Of a DNA stretch of 14,710 nt, positions 8,043-14,710 are shown piece after piece. This DNA is from Leptospiraceae bacterium. GTDB taxonomy: Bacteria; Spirochaetota; Leptospiria; Turneriellales; Turneriellaceae. The position numbers and the translations under genes are program-made. A model generated the notes under the pieces. That model had not been told where the DNA came from, ran no database searches, and was given only the letters and a program-made list of their open reading frames with translations. The stretch is taken from positions 1 to 14,710 of the forward strand of contig JAEUSA010000447.1 in assembly GCA_016788945.1 (NCBI GenBank). Direction: 5' to 3'. How positions within the stretch are numbered: position 1 is the stretch's first letter; the number at the start of each line of letters is the position of its first letter.

Positions 8043-8797
8043 AAAAAGCCGCGCACGAGGCCGGTGACCTCAGAACGGTGCGTGTAATGCAGCCAATGCC
8101 CCGCATCGGCGAAATCATGCATTTCGAGCGCGGGAAACGCGGCACGCATGAGCTCGACATCGCGGTCCCTGACATAGTCTGACAACAATCCGCGAATGGC
8201 CAACACAGGCACGGGGCTTAGGGGGGGATTATATTCGGGAAAAACGGTGCGACCGGGCGACGAGGCGATCGCCGCCACATTGTTCATCCAGCGGAAAACA
8301 CCGGCTTCCGTACGCATCAGGTTCATCTGCAGAAACTGCCGTACGACAGGGTCGCTCAGATAGCGGCTCATCGCTGCATCAATTTCCTGTCGGTTGAGCG
8401 CGGCTGAAACGTCTATGCTCAGTGCGGCGATTTCATTCTCATGACCGGGTGCGTACGATCGCGGTGCAATATCGAGTATGACGAGAGCGCGGGCGCCGCG
8501 GCTGTGGCGCCGCGCGAAATTCATGGCAGTTAAGCCCCCCATCGAATGGCCGAGCAGAATCGGATGCTCAATCGCCTCTGCAGAAAGAAAATTCTCGAGA
8601 TCGTCGGTTATATCTTCGAGCGAATGCGTCGCGCGGTGCTCCGAGCGGCCATGATTGCGCGCGTCGTAAGCGTAGACCGTTGCGAGGTCGCTGAGGCCCT
8701 CGGCCAGCGAAGCAAAGTTCTTGGCCGAACCGAACAGCCCATGGAGAATAACGACCGTTTTTTCCCCCGGACCTGCGTATTTGTCGAAATACAGCAC
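8015..8797 (-). CDS. Alpha/beta hydrolase, YbfF/ABHD11-like esterase
   Basis: 260-residue single-domain hydrolase, probably cytoplasmic (no signal peptide). Landmarks: oxyanion loop LHGLFGSAKNF (18-28), DARNHGRSE (45-53), nucleophile elbow GHSMGG with Ser85, LDIAP (108-112) and the catalytic histidine in AGHWLHY (His234). The acid is either Asp109 or Asp207 (SDYV); I cannot choose. The pattern LHGLFGS with RNHG and DIAP points to the YbfF/ABHD11 acyl-ester hydrolase group; the substrate is unknown. The start is GTG (8795-8797), set by an in-frame TGA seven codons upstream with no ATG between; no Shine-Dalgarno is visible. The last eight codons (QGLSKHLH) and the stop are made of the short repeat at 8002-8042, so the C-terminus has probably been rewritten by repeat insertion. 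A run of seven G lies at 8221-8227. The gene lies 64 bases upstream of bamA on the same strand. Confidence 0.88.
   Translation of the reverse strand: MLYFDKYAGPGEKTVVILHGLFGSAKNFASLAEGLSDLATVYAYDARNHGRSEHRATHSLEDITDDLENFLSAEAIEHPILLGHSMGGLTAMNFARRHSRGARALVILDIAPRSYAPGHENEIAALSIDVSAALNRQEIDAAMSRYLSDPVVRQFLQMNLMRTEAGVFRWMNNVAAIASSPGRTVFPEYNPPLSPVPVLAIRGLLSDYVRDRDVELMRAAFPALEMHDFADAGHWLHYTHRSEVTGLVRGFLQGLSKHLH
8775..8795 (-). promoter_or_regulatory. Hairpin at the hydrolase start codon
   Basis: GTATTT (8777-8782) and AAATAC (8787-8792) are exactly complementary around a 4-base GTCG loop. Two further pairs form outside a bulged base at 8793, reaching the last base of the GTG start codon. On the hydrolase mRNA this places a stem across codons 1-8, which could reduce initiation. 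It overlaps coding sequence, so chance is possible. Confidence 0.35.
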
Positions 8798-8870
8798 CGC
8801 GGGATAGAAAAAAGCTCAGGCTCAGCGCGTAATATTCTTTACTGCCTCACTTCGCCGGATACTCTACCGC
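8798..8870. other. Divergent intergenic region between hydrolase and pgi
   Basis: This 73-base gap separates two divergent starts and must hold any local promoters for both. I see no convincing -35/-10 pair on either strand. The AT-rich core around TAATATTCTTTA (8830-8841) is the likeliest -10 region for pgi. There is a GCTCAG tandem at 8814-8825. Neither start codon has a clear Shine-Dalgarno. Confidence 0.4.
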
Positions 8871-10121
8871 ATGTCTGCTACGGTACGTTTTTCCGCAAAC
8901 AAATTCTGGATGAACTGGCAATCGCTCGGCCGCGCCAGCGAACTCGATCAGCTGATGCACGCCAGCGCCAAAAAATGGCCCGCGTCATTTTCGACCGATT
9001 ACATGAAAGTCAGCGAGCTGGGCCCGCTGGAAAAATGGGCCGCCGAACTCAGGCAGCTCGATGCCCAATCGCTGATTGTTATCGGTATCGGCGGGTCTTC
9101 GCTTGGCGGCATTGCCCTCAAATCGCTGATCGATCCGCATTCAGACAAACTGATCTTCTGGGAAGGGCCTCACCCGATGGCGATGCAGAAAATTGCGCAG
9201 ATCGCCGAGCATAAGCAGGCAGCCGTACTCGTCGTTTCGAAATCGGGCACCACGCTCGAAACACGCGCAAACCTTTCGCTGTTCCGCCAGTTTTTCCCGG
9301 GCGTCCCCGAATACTTTGTGACCAGCGAACCGGCGCAAATCAAAGACCTCGGCGCGACGGCAAAAAATACCTTCCTTATACCCAAGAACCTTGGCGGGCG
9401 TTTCAGCATCGTTTCCCCCGTCGGCATGATGCCGGCGCTGTTCGTCGATTACAACGTCAAGGCGTTCCTGAGTGCGTTTGCCGAAGCCAACGCAGAATGG
9501 GAACTGTCGATTCCCGTAGCGGAGAATGTCGCCAAACAGACGGCCATCCACTTCTATAACCTGTTCGCCGCGCGATTCACCGGCGTCGCCTTCTGGGTCT
9601 ATGCCGCCGATCTCGTCAACTGGGGGCACTGGCTGGTGCAGCTGTGGGCCGAATCACTCGGCAAAAAACCGCACATCGCCGCGCTGCCGATGATCGTCAA
9701 AGGTCCAGAAGACCAGCACTCGCTGCTGCAGTATTTCATGGAGGCATCGAACCGTCATCTGCATTGTTTCGTGCACACCGAAAGTTATGGCAGCCGTGAC
9801 AGCCTGATTACCGGTGAAGTCAAAGGAGATTTTGCCAACAAGTCGTTAAGCGAGGTGCTCGCGGCACAGATGCGCAGCATCGAATCGGCGCTTTCGGCCA
9901 AAGAGCGACCAGTGGCAGAATATCTGCTGAGCGATTTATCTGAAGCTGAAATGGCGCGCTGGTTTTGCTTTTGGATGCACGTTGTCTCATACCTTGGTTA
10001 TCTGTGGGAAATTAACCCGTTTGATCAGCCGGGAGTAGAAGAAGGCAAAATCATCTGCAAAAAATTGCTGCGCGGTGAAGCGGTTGAAGAAGCCGTGCAA
10101 CCGGTTTTCGATCTCCGGTGA
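8871..10121 (+). CDS. pgi: Glucose-6-phosphate isomerase
   Basis: 416 residues; interconverts glucose-6-phosphate and fructose-6-phosphate in glycolysis/gluconeogenesis, cytoplasmic. Sugar-phosphate binding and catalytic motifs are all present: VIGIGGSSLGG (70-80), SKSGTTLET (123-131), LGGRFSIVSPVG (174-185), WAESLGKK (259-266; catalytic Glu261), GPEDQHSL (278-285; catalytic His283) and NPFDQPGVEEGK (382-393; catalytic Lys393). It belongs to the short bacterial Pgi group (about 410-450 residues), clearly smaller than E. coli Pgi (about 550). ATG at 8871 fits the family start, but no Shine-Dalgarno is visible. The stop overlaps the GTG of the phosphodiesterase gene by four bases, so the two are co-translated. 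Confidence 0.96.
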   Translation: MSATVRFSANKFWMNWQSLGRASELDQLMHASAKKWPASFSTDYMKVSELGPLEKWAAELRQLDAQSLIVIGIGGSSLGGIALKSLIDPHSDKLIFWEGPHPMAMQKIAQIAEHKQAAVLVVSKSGTTLETRANLSLFRQFFPGVPEYFVTSEPAQIKDLGATAKNTFLIPKNLGGRFSIVSPVGMMPALFVDYNVKAFLSAFAEANAEWELSIPVAENVAKQTAIHFYNLFAARFTGVAFWVYAADLVNWGHWLVQLWAESLGKKPHIAALPMIVKGPEDQHSLLQYFMEASNRHLHCFVHTESYGSRDSLITGEVKGDFANKSLSEVLAAQMRSIESALSAKERPVAEYLLSDLSEAEMARWFCFWMHVVSYLGYLWEINPFDQPGVEEGKIICKKLLRGEAVEEAVQPVFDLR

Positions 10122-11053
10122 TTTTTGTTATTTTTCCCGCCGCGCTTGCGGGCGCGGCGTTACTGCTGCTGAGCATACGTTACGTGCGCCATCGCCCGCG
10201 CGGCTTTGCCCGGGCATTTGACGATTTTCGTCCAGCGCTTGCGACACACCGCGGTTACGGCAAACACGCCTCTATACCGGAAAATACGGTTACGGCGTTT
10301 CAAGCATCTGAGAAGTTAGGGTTTCGCGCGCATGAGCTCGATGTGCGACGCACGCGCGACCGGCAGATCATGCTGCTGCACGGCCCACGCCTTGAAGAAA
10401 CTACCGACGGTCACGGGCGCATGGAAGACAGTGATGCGCAGACGGTAAAAAAACTGAATGCCGCCCATTATATCACACACGAGCATCCGACGGTGAAAGC
10501 TCGCCGCGAAAGTGTGCCCACATTACCAGAGGTTCTCGCAGCCATTTCACCGCAAGCGCTGATTAATGTGGAAATCAAGCGCGACCGCTGGGATTTCTCC
10601 CGCGGTCTGGAAGAAGAGACGTTGCGTCTGGTGCTCGCCTCCCCGGCCCGTGACCGTGTGTACTTTTCGGGCTTCCATTTTCTGACGCTGTGGCGCCTGC
10701 GCTCCTTGCGCTGCCCGTTACCGGTGGGATTGCTCGTCGAACCCGGAATTTTCTCGCATAGCAAGAACTTCCTCTACCGTTTTTTACTGCTACCCGACAA
10801 CATCCATCTGCACGAATCGCGCGAATCGGCCACGTATATGCAGAGGCTTAAACGCCGCGGGTATGGTTTGGCATTCTGGACCGTCAATAATCTCGAACAG
10901 GTGCATCGACTGTTCGCTACCGGTGCGGATGTCGTTATCACCGACCGTATGGAGTTTATCCGGGATTTTCGGCGGGGCCCGAAAAACGCAAAGAATTTGC
11001 CCGGCCGCGCTCAGCGCAAAAAAATATCGCGCAAGCGAACAGCGCTCGCATAG
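10118..11053 (+). CDS. Membrane-anchored glycerophosphodiester phosphodiesterase (GDPD family)
   Basis: 311 residues. GDPD enzymes release glycerol-3-phosphate and an alcohol from deacylated phospholipids. The N-terminus has one hydrophobic helix (about 2-20) followed by basic RYVRHR; by the positive-inside rule the catalytic domain would face the cytoplasm. Active-site signatures: HRG (44-46), PENT with downstream AF (54-61), HELDV (72-76; metal ligands Glu73, Asp75), His88, RLEETTDGHG (91-100), VEIK (151-154) and WTVN (254-257). Where most members have HD, this one has HG (Gly89). The final 27 residues after the domain are very basic (11 Lys/Arg, no acid) and run antisense into the end of the neighbouring kinase gene by 43 bases, so they are probably a non-conserved extension. 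Start GTG at 10118 overlaps the pgi stop (GTGA). Confidence 0.9.
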   Translation: MIFVIFPAALAGAALLLLSIRYVRHRPRGFARAFDDFRPALATHRGYGKHASIPENTVTAFQASEKLGFRAHELDVRRTRDRQIMLLHGPRLEETTDGHGRMEDSDAQTVKKLNAAHYITHEHPTVKARRESVPTLPEVLAAISPQALINVEIKRDRWDFSRGLEEETLRLVLASPARDRVYFSGFHFLTLWRLRSLRCPLPVGLLVEPGIFSHSKNFLYRFLLLPDNIHLHESRESATYMQRLKRRGYGLAFWTVNNLEQVHRLFATGADVVITDRMEFIRDFRRGPKNAKNLPGRAQRKKISRKRTALA

Positions 11054-11838
11054 TAGCCGCCGGCAAATAGCTGCGCGTGCACGAGTAGCGGGTAGAGCTG
11101 ATAAATCTGCACAAGTTCGGTCTCGGCATCACGCCGCGGTGTGAGTTCAGCATAAGCCCGGTAAAAATCTACACCAAAGCCGCCGAAGAGTTTTGTCATG
11201 GCGATATCTATCAGCGGATCGCCATAGTAGCATGCCGGATCAATAAAAGCAGGCCCTTGCGCGGCGTCATAGCGGTTACCGGCCCACAGATCGCCGTGCA
11301 GCAGTGCAGGCTCAACCATTGCAAGCAGGTTTGCCACCTTGCCGAAAAATTTTTCCCACTTTGCCTGTTCCCCGGCGTTGTATTCGGGTAATCGTTCAAG
11401 CACCGGTAAAAGTCTCTGGTTAAAATAGAAATCCGCCCAAGCATCACTCAACGTATTATTCTGCAAAAGAGTCGCAAGAAAAGTGTTGCGGTCGAGCCCC
11501 GACTGCGACGCTTTTTTCGCATGCAGTCGCGCAAGCATTCTGCCGGCCGCCGCATCGTCACGTTCACCGGCTGCAAGATATTCGAGCAGTAGATAATCGT
11601 CTTCTGCCGCGACAACGCGCGGGACGCTGACCCCCGCTGTGGCCAGAAGCGAAAGTGAATATGCTTCGCTGGCAAACATACCCCGTGGCAGATGCTTTCC
11701 CGTCTTGAGTACAAATTTACCCTGCGGAGATTTCAACAGAAAAGTGTCGGCGATGTCGCCGCCGCCGAGACGGCCTGCGGGCGCGTATTGACCGATGAGC
11801 GCCGATATGCGCTGGTCGTTCGTCATGATAAGCTGCAC
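11011..11838 (-). CDS. Fructosamine/ketosamine-3-kinase family protein
   Basis: 275 residues with a small-molecule kinase fold. Family marks: GGGDIADTF (25-33), ATP-site Lys45 in FVLKTG, paired Glu58, LARLH (102-106), ADFYFNQRLLP (135-145), catalytic loop LLHGDLWAGN (179-188; Asp183, Asn188), metal motif FIDPACYYGD (198-207), AMTKLFGGF (213-221) and IYQLYPLLVHAQLF (245-258). These are strongly like E. coli YniA and FN3K-type enzymes, which phosphorylate sugar-amine adducts on glycated proteins so that they break down. The usual Glu in the G(D/H)xExD segment is replaced (GDPLID). The start is either GTG (11836) or ATG (11824, residue 5); neither has a good ribosome site. It follows the FtsX-like gene by 14 bases, in the gyrA transcript. 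Its substrate is not shown. Confidence 0.88.
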   Translation of the reverse strand: MQLIMTNDQRISALIGQYAPAGRLGGGDIADTFLLKSPQGKFVLKTGKHLPRGMFASEAYSLSLLATAGVSVPRVVAAEDDYLLLEYLAAGERDDAAAGRMLARLHAKKASQSGLDRNTFLATLLQNNTLSDAWADFYFNQRLLPVLERLPEYNAGEQAKWEKFFGKVANLLAMVEPALLHGDLWAGNRYDAAQGPAFIDPACYYGDPLIDIAMTKLFGGFGVDFYRAYAELTPRRDAETELVQIYQLYPLLVHAQLFAGGYYASAVRLRDIFLR

Positions 11839-11852
11839 AGCAGCTGCATAAC

Positions 11853-12359
11853 TCAGTGCTTTTCTTTCAGCAGCAGGGCCGGTGATTGGCGCGAATACAG
11901 CACCATAAAATTGGCAAAGGTGAAAATCAATGTGAATCCTAAAACGAACTGCGCGACGATCACGCGCTCAAAGCTTGCCACAGGCATATTTTTTTGCGAA
12001 AAAAAGGCGTTGAGAATTAGATCAGTAGAAACCGCGGGCAAAAGCGCCAAGAGCGCCACGAAAAGATTCTGCATCGCGTAATAACCGAGAATCTTCAGGC
12101 GCGTAAACCCGAGAGTCTCAAAGTTACCCACCTCATAGCGCAGCGACCGACACAAGATCGCCTGCACCATCAGCAGCCCAAAAGCAAAACCGATCAGCAA
12201 CAACGCGAAAGCGTATAGCAGCAGCGGATTGCTCGTACTGAGAAACTTCTGGTAGCGGACAAAAACGGCCGTTTCGACATAGGCGATCAGGTACAATACA
12301 CCCGCCAGAATCCACATAATGGGTGCGCGTTTGAGACCTAATCGCCAGAAGTGAATCAC
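11853..12359 (-). CDS. Small FtsX-like permease-domain membrane protein
   Basis: 168 residues with four predicted membrane helices (about 13-33, 45-68, 93-113 and 134-155). The cytoplasmic segment between helices 2 and 3, RSLRYEVGNFETLGFTRLKI (71-90), resembles the coupling region of FtsX/MacB permeases (pattern R..E....ETLG..R..I). Unlike those, only about 11 residues separate helices 1 and 2, so the large extracytoplasmic domain is missing. There is no ABC ATPase partner in the window. The GTG start overlaps the gyrA stop (GTGA), so it is translated with gyrA; the stop lies 14 bases before the kinase gene. Assignment to FtsX is by pattern only and could be wrong; an unrelated four-helix protein is the alternative. 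Confidence 0.65.
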   Translation of the reverse strand: MIHFWRLGLKRAPIMWILAGVLYLIAYVETAVFVRYQKFLSTSNPLLLYAFALLLIGFAFGLLMVQAILCRSLRYEVGNFETLGFTRLKILGYYAMQNLFVALLALLPAVSTDLILNAFFSQKNMPVASFERVIVAQFVLGFTLIFTFANFMVLYSRQSPALLLKEKH

Positions 12360-14710
12360 TTGCCCTGACCGTCTTCAGGAATATATACTGTCATATCGGC
12401 AACTTTGTCGCCGCTGTTAATATCGACGACTTTAACGCCCGAAGCCGTACGTCCCTGCACGGTAATCTGTTTCACCTCGCTGCGCAGCACCATGCCCGAC
12501 AGCGTTGTGACGATAACTTCGGCGTTCTCTGTCACTGTGCGTATCGCAACTGCTTTGCCGGTTTTGTCGGTCGATTTGAAGAACGCCATACCCTTGCCAC
12601 CGCGGCCTTTGGTACCGAATTCATCATATTTCACTCGCTTACCGTACCCGCTTTCGCTGATCACCAGCAGGTAAGACTTCTGTCCTTTGACAACGTCCAG
12701 ACCCGCCATGTAGTCCTGCCCTTCGAGTGTCATACCGATGATACCCGAAGCTGCACGGCCCTGCGGACGCATTTTGCCCAGATTCGTGCGTAAACCAGAA
12801 CCTTCGGCGGTCGCCATGAAGATGTCGTCTTTTTCTTCGACGAGCGCTACATCGACGAGATAATCTTTCTCTGAAGCCTTAAACTGCATCGCCATAACTC
12901 CGCCTTTTTTGGCATTGGCGATCTGCGAAAGTTCAAGCTTTTTGATAATACCCTGACGCGTGAGCATCAACAGGTATTTTTTCTCAGTGAACTCGGTCAC
13001 CGAACGAATTACCGTAATCACCTCATCGTTACCCAAACTGAGGAAACCTTTGATATGCTTTCCACGCGCATCTTTCGAAGCTTCGGGCACTTCGTATGCC
13101 TTCATATAGAATACTTTGCCACGCGTAGAGAAGAACAACAGATAGTCGAGGCTCTGGCAGAAGTGTACGTGCTTCAGCGCATCTTCTTTTTTGCCAGCCG
13201 AGGTTACGCCCTTACCGCCGCGTTGCTGCCGGCGGAAGGTATCGAGCGGCATACGGCGAATATAACCGCTTTCTGAAATGGTGATAACTTCATTCTCATT
13301 CTGGATTAAGTCTTCAGTGTCCATTTTGAGCGAGTCGGCATCGACGAGAGAAACTTCAGAAGCACGATTGACACCGTGCTTTTGCGAGACAGCGCCAAGC
13401 TCACCCTTAATGATGCCATACATCTTGCTTTCGGATTTCAGAATCGCTTTGAGTTCACCGATCAGCTTTTTGATTTCATTTAATTCTTCGAGAATCTTTT
13501 TGGATTCGAGAGAAGTGAGTTTCTGCAAACGCATCTCGAGAATCGCATTTGCCTGTATCTCTGACAATTTGAACCGTTTCATCAGCGCTGAGCGCGCGAC
13601 ATCGACGGTTTCACTTTTGCGGATAATCTTGATGACTTCGTCAATAAAGTCGAGGGCGATCTTGAGGCCCTCTAAGATATGCGCGCGTTCTTCAGCCTTG
13701 CGCAGGTCATAACGTGTGCGGCGTTCAATCACCTCGCGGCGGTGCGCAAGGTAATGCTGCAGCATCTGCTTCAGATTGAGGAGCTTCGGCTCACCATTCA
13801 CCAAAGCGAGAAAAATGATGCCGTAGTTGATTTGCAGTGCCGTATGCTGATAGAGCTGATTGAGCACAATATTTGCCTGCGCTTCTTTTCTCAGCTCGAA
13901 AACAATGCGCATGCCGTTGCGGTCAGATTCATCGCGTATTTCGGAAATACCTTCGATTTTCTTGTTATTGACGAGGTCAGCAATGCGGGCGAGCAAATCG
14001 TTCTTGCGTACTTCGTACGGTATTTCGGTGACGATGATCGCTTCGCGGCCACGCGAATTTTCTTCTATGTTCGCGACGGCGCGGATTTTAATCGAACCAC
14101 GGCCTGTCGTATACGCTGATTTGAGCCCGTCTTTGCCAATGATTATGCCGCCGGTGGGAAAATCGGGCGCGGGAATACGCTTCATCAAATCTTTGATGCT
14201 CGCATCGGGGTTTTCGATCAGCAGCTCGAGCGCTGAGATGACTTCTTTCAGGTTGTGCGGCGGAATTTTTGTCGCCATACCCACCGCAATACCCGAAGAA
14301 CCGTTCACCAGCAGGTTCGGCCAAGCGGCAGGCAATACGGTCGGTTCACGGCGGGTACCGTCGAAGTTGTCGGCAAAGTTGACAGTCTCTTTATCGATGT
14401 CGCGCAGCAACTCTTCGGCCATCGAGGTTAACCGGGCTTCGGTATAACGGTATGCCGCTGGTGGATCACCGTCGACAGAGCCGAAGTTACCTTGCCCGTC
14501 GATCAAAAGCTCTCGCAGCGAAAAATCTTGCGCCATGCGTACCATGGTATCGTATACGGCGGAATCACCGTGCGGATGGTAGTTACCGATCACCTCACCG
14601 ACAATTTTCGCCGATTTGACATAGGCGCGATCTTGCCGCCAAGCCCGTTCATTCATCGCATGCAGAATGCGACGGTGAACCGGCTTAAGACCGTCACGGA
14701 CGTCGGGTAG
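12356..14710 (-). CDS. gyrA: DNA gyrase subunit A (N-terminus beyond the window)
   Basis: 784 codons are visible and the frame is open at 14710; comparison with E. coli GyrA suggests about 33 N-terminal residues are missing (the window opens at LPDVRDGLKPVHRRI). GyrA cuts and reseals DNA in the A2B2 gyrase that introduces negative supercoils. The catalytic tyrosine is in YRYTEARL (visible residue 89, bases 14444-14446; E. coli Tyr122). The quinolone-target segment reads HPHGDSAVYD, with Ser and Asp at the positions of E. coli Ser83 and Asp87. Tower and coiled-coil regions follow, then a beta-pinwheel C-terminal domain whose GyrA box is QQRGGKG (13208-13228) against the usual QRRGGKG. That box and the total length of about 817 favour GyrA over ParC. 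There is no long acidic tail. The stop overlaps the downstream FtsX-like gene. Confidence 0.96.
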   Translation of the reverse strand, partial: LPDVRDGLKPVHRRILHAMNERAWRQDRAYVKSAKIVGEVIGNYHPHGDSAVYDTMVRMAQDFSLRELLIDGQGNFGSVDGDPPAAYRYTEARLTSMAEELLRDIDKETVNFADNFDGTRREPTVLPAAWPNLLVNGSSGIAVGMATKIPPHNLKEVISALELLIENPDASIKDLMKRIPAPDFPTGGIIIGKDGLKSAYTTGRGSIKIRAVANIEENSRGREAIIVTEIPYEVRKNDLLARIADLVNNKKIEGISEIRDESDRNGMRIVFELRKEAQANIVLNQLYQHTALQINYGIIFLALVNGEPKLLNLKQMLQHYLAHRREVIERRTRYDLRKAEERAHILEGLKIALDFIDEVIKIIRKSETVDVARSALMKRFKLSEIQANAILEMRLQKLTSLESKKILEELNEIKKLIGELKAILKSESKMYGIIKGELGAVSQKHGVNRASEVSLVDADSLKMDTEDLIQNENEVITISESGYIRRMPLDTFRRQQRGGKGVTSAGKKEDALKHVHFCQSLDYLLFFSTRGKVFYMKAYEVPEASKDARGKHIKGFLSLGNDEVITVIRSVTEFTEKKYLLMLTRQGIIKKLELSQIANAKKGGVMAMQFKASEKDYLVDVALVEEKDDIFMATAEGSGLRTNLGKMRPQGRAASGIIGMTLEGQDYMAGLDVVKGQKSYLLVISESGYGKRVKYDEFGTKGRGGKGMAFFKSTDKTGKAVAIRTVTENAEVIVTTLSGMVLRSEVKQITVQGRTASGVKVVDINSGDKVADMTVYIPEDGQGK

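Noticed and set aside
11011..11838. Aminoglycoside phosphotransferase (antibiotic resistance) reading of the kinase gene.
   Set aside because: The LLHGDLWAGN, DPACYYGD and LFGGF stretches match fructosamine kinases much better than APH enzymes; only the fold is shared.
14549..14563. Possible quinolone-resistance change in GyrA.
   Set aside because: Ser and Asp are present at the positions equal to E. coli Ser83 and Asp87, which is the susceptible-type pattern.
1..14710. The first ten bases (CTACCCGACG) are the exact reverse complement of the last ten (CGTCGGGTAG).
   Set aside because: Both ends lie inside coding frames (Leu-Pro-Asp codons of the sensor and of GyrA), and close variants of the word occur elsewhere, for example near 332 and 10790. 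It is most likely a coincidence of where the window was cut and not a terminal repeat of an element.

Overview
The window is a 14.7 kb stretch of chromosome from a diderm (outer-membrane) bacterium. It is about 97 % coding, carries 11 genes (two cut by the window edges), and has no gap longer than 73 bases. A BamA with five POTRA-type repeats shows the outer membrane. The DUF115/MptE-like protein, the RsbW-type PAS sensor, frequent GTG/TTG starts and moderately high GC would fit a spirochaete of the Leptospirales type (Turneriella- or Leptonema-like). That placement is inference from gene content, not proof.

Layout: (1) Bases 1-2543, plus strand: the 3' part of a membrane-anchored PAS sensor with an RsbW-like ATPase domain, overlapping by ATGA with mqo (malate:quinone oxidoreductase). 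(2) Bases 8797-2560, minus strand: alpha/beta hydrolase (YbfF-like), then bamA, serB and a DUF115/MptE-like protein. The last three are separated by 5 and 1 bases and are almost certainly one transcript. (3) Bases 8871-11053, plus strand: pgi and a membrane-anchored glycerophosphodiester phosphodiesterase, overlapping by GTGA. (4) Bases 14710-11011, minus strand: gyrA (about 33 N-terminal codons missing), a miniature FtsX-like membrane protein overlapping gyrA by GTGA, and a fructosamine-kinase-family protein whose 3' end overlaps the phosphodiesterase gene tail to tail by 43 bases.

Most of this is housekeeping: TCA cycle/respiration, serine synthesis, glycolysis, envelope assembly and DNA topology. 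I do not see a defence island, mobile element, CRISPR array, tRNA or rRNA. The least ordinary stretch is the 64-base gap between the hydrolase and bamA. A short hairpin-forming repeat, present as two direct copies, supplies the last eight codons and the stop of the hydrolase. One copy also supplies the -35 box of a plausible bamA promoter. A second, perfect inverted repeat overlaps the likely ribosome binding site of bamA. The other points of interest are the unexplained partners in tight operons: an RsbW-like sensor fused translationally to mqo, an orphan mini-FtsX and a sugar-amine kinase behind gyrA, and a Maf-family protein behind serB.
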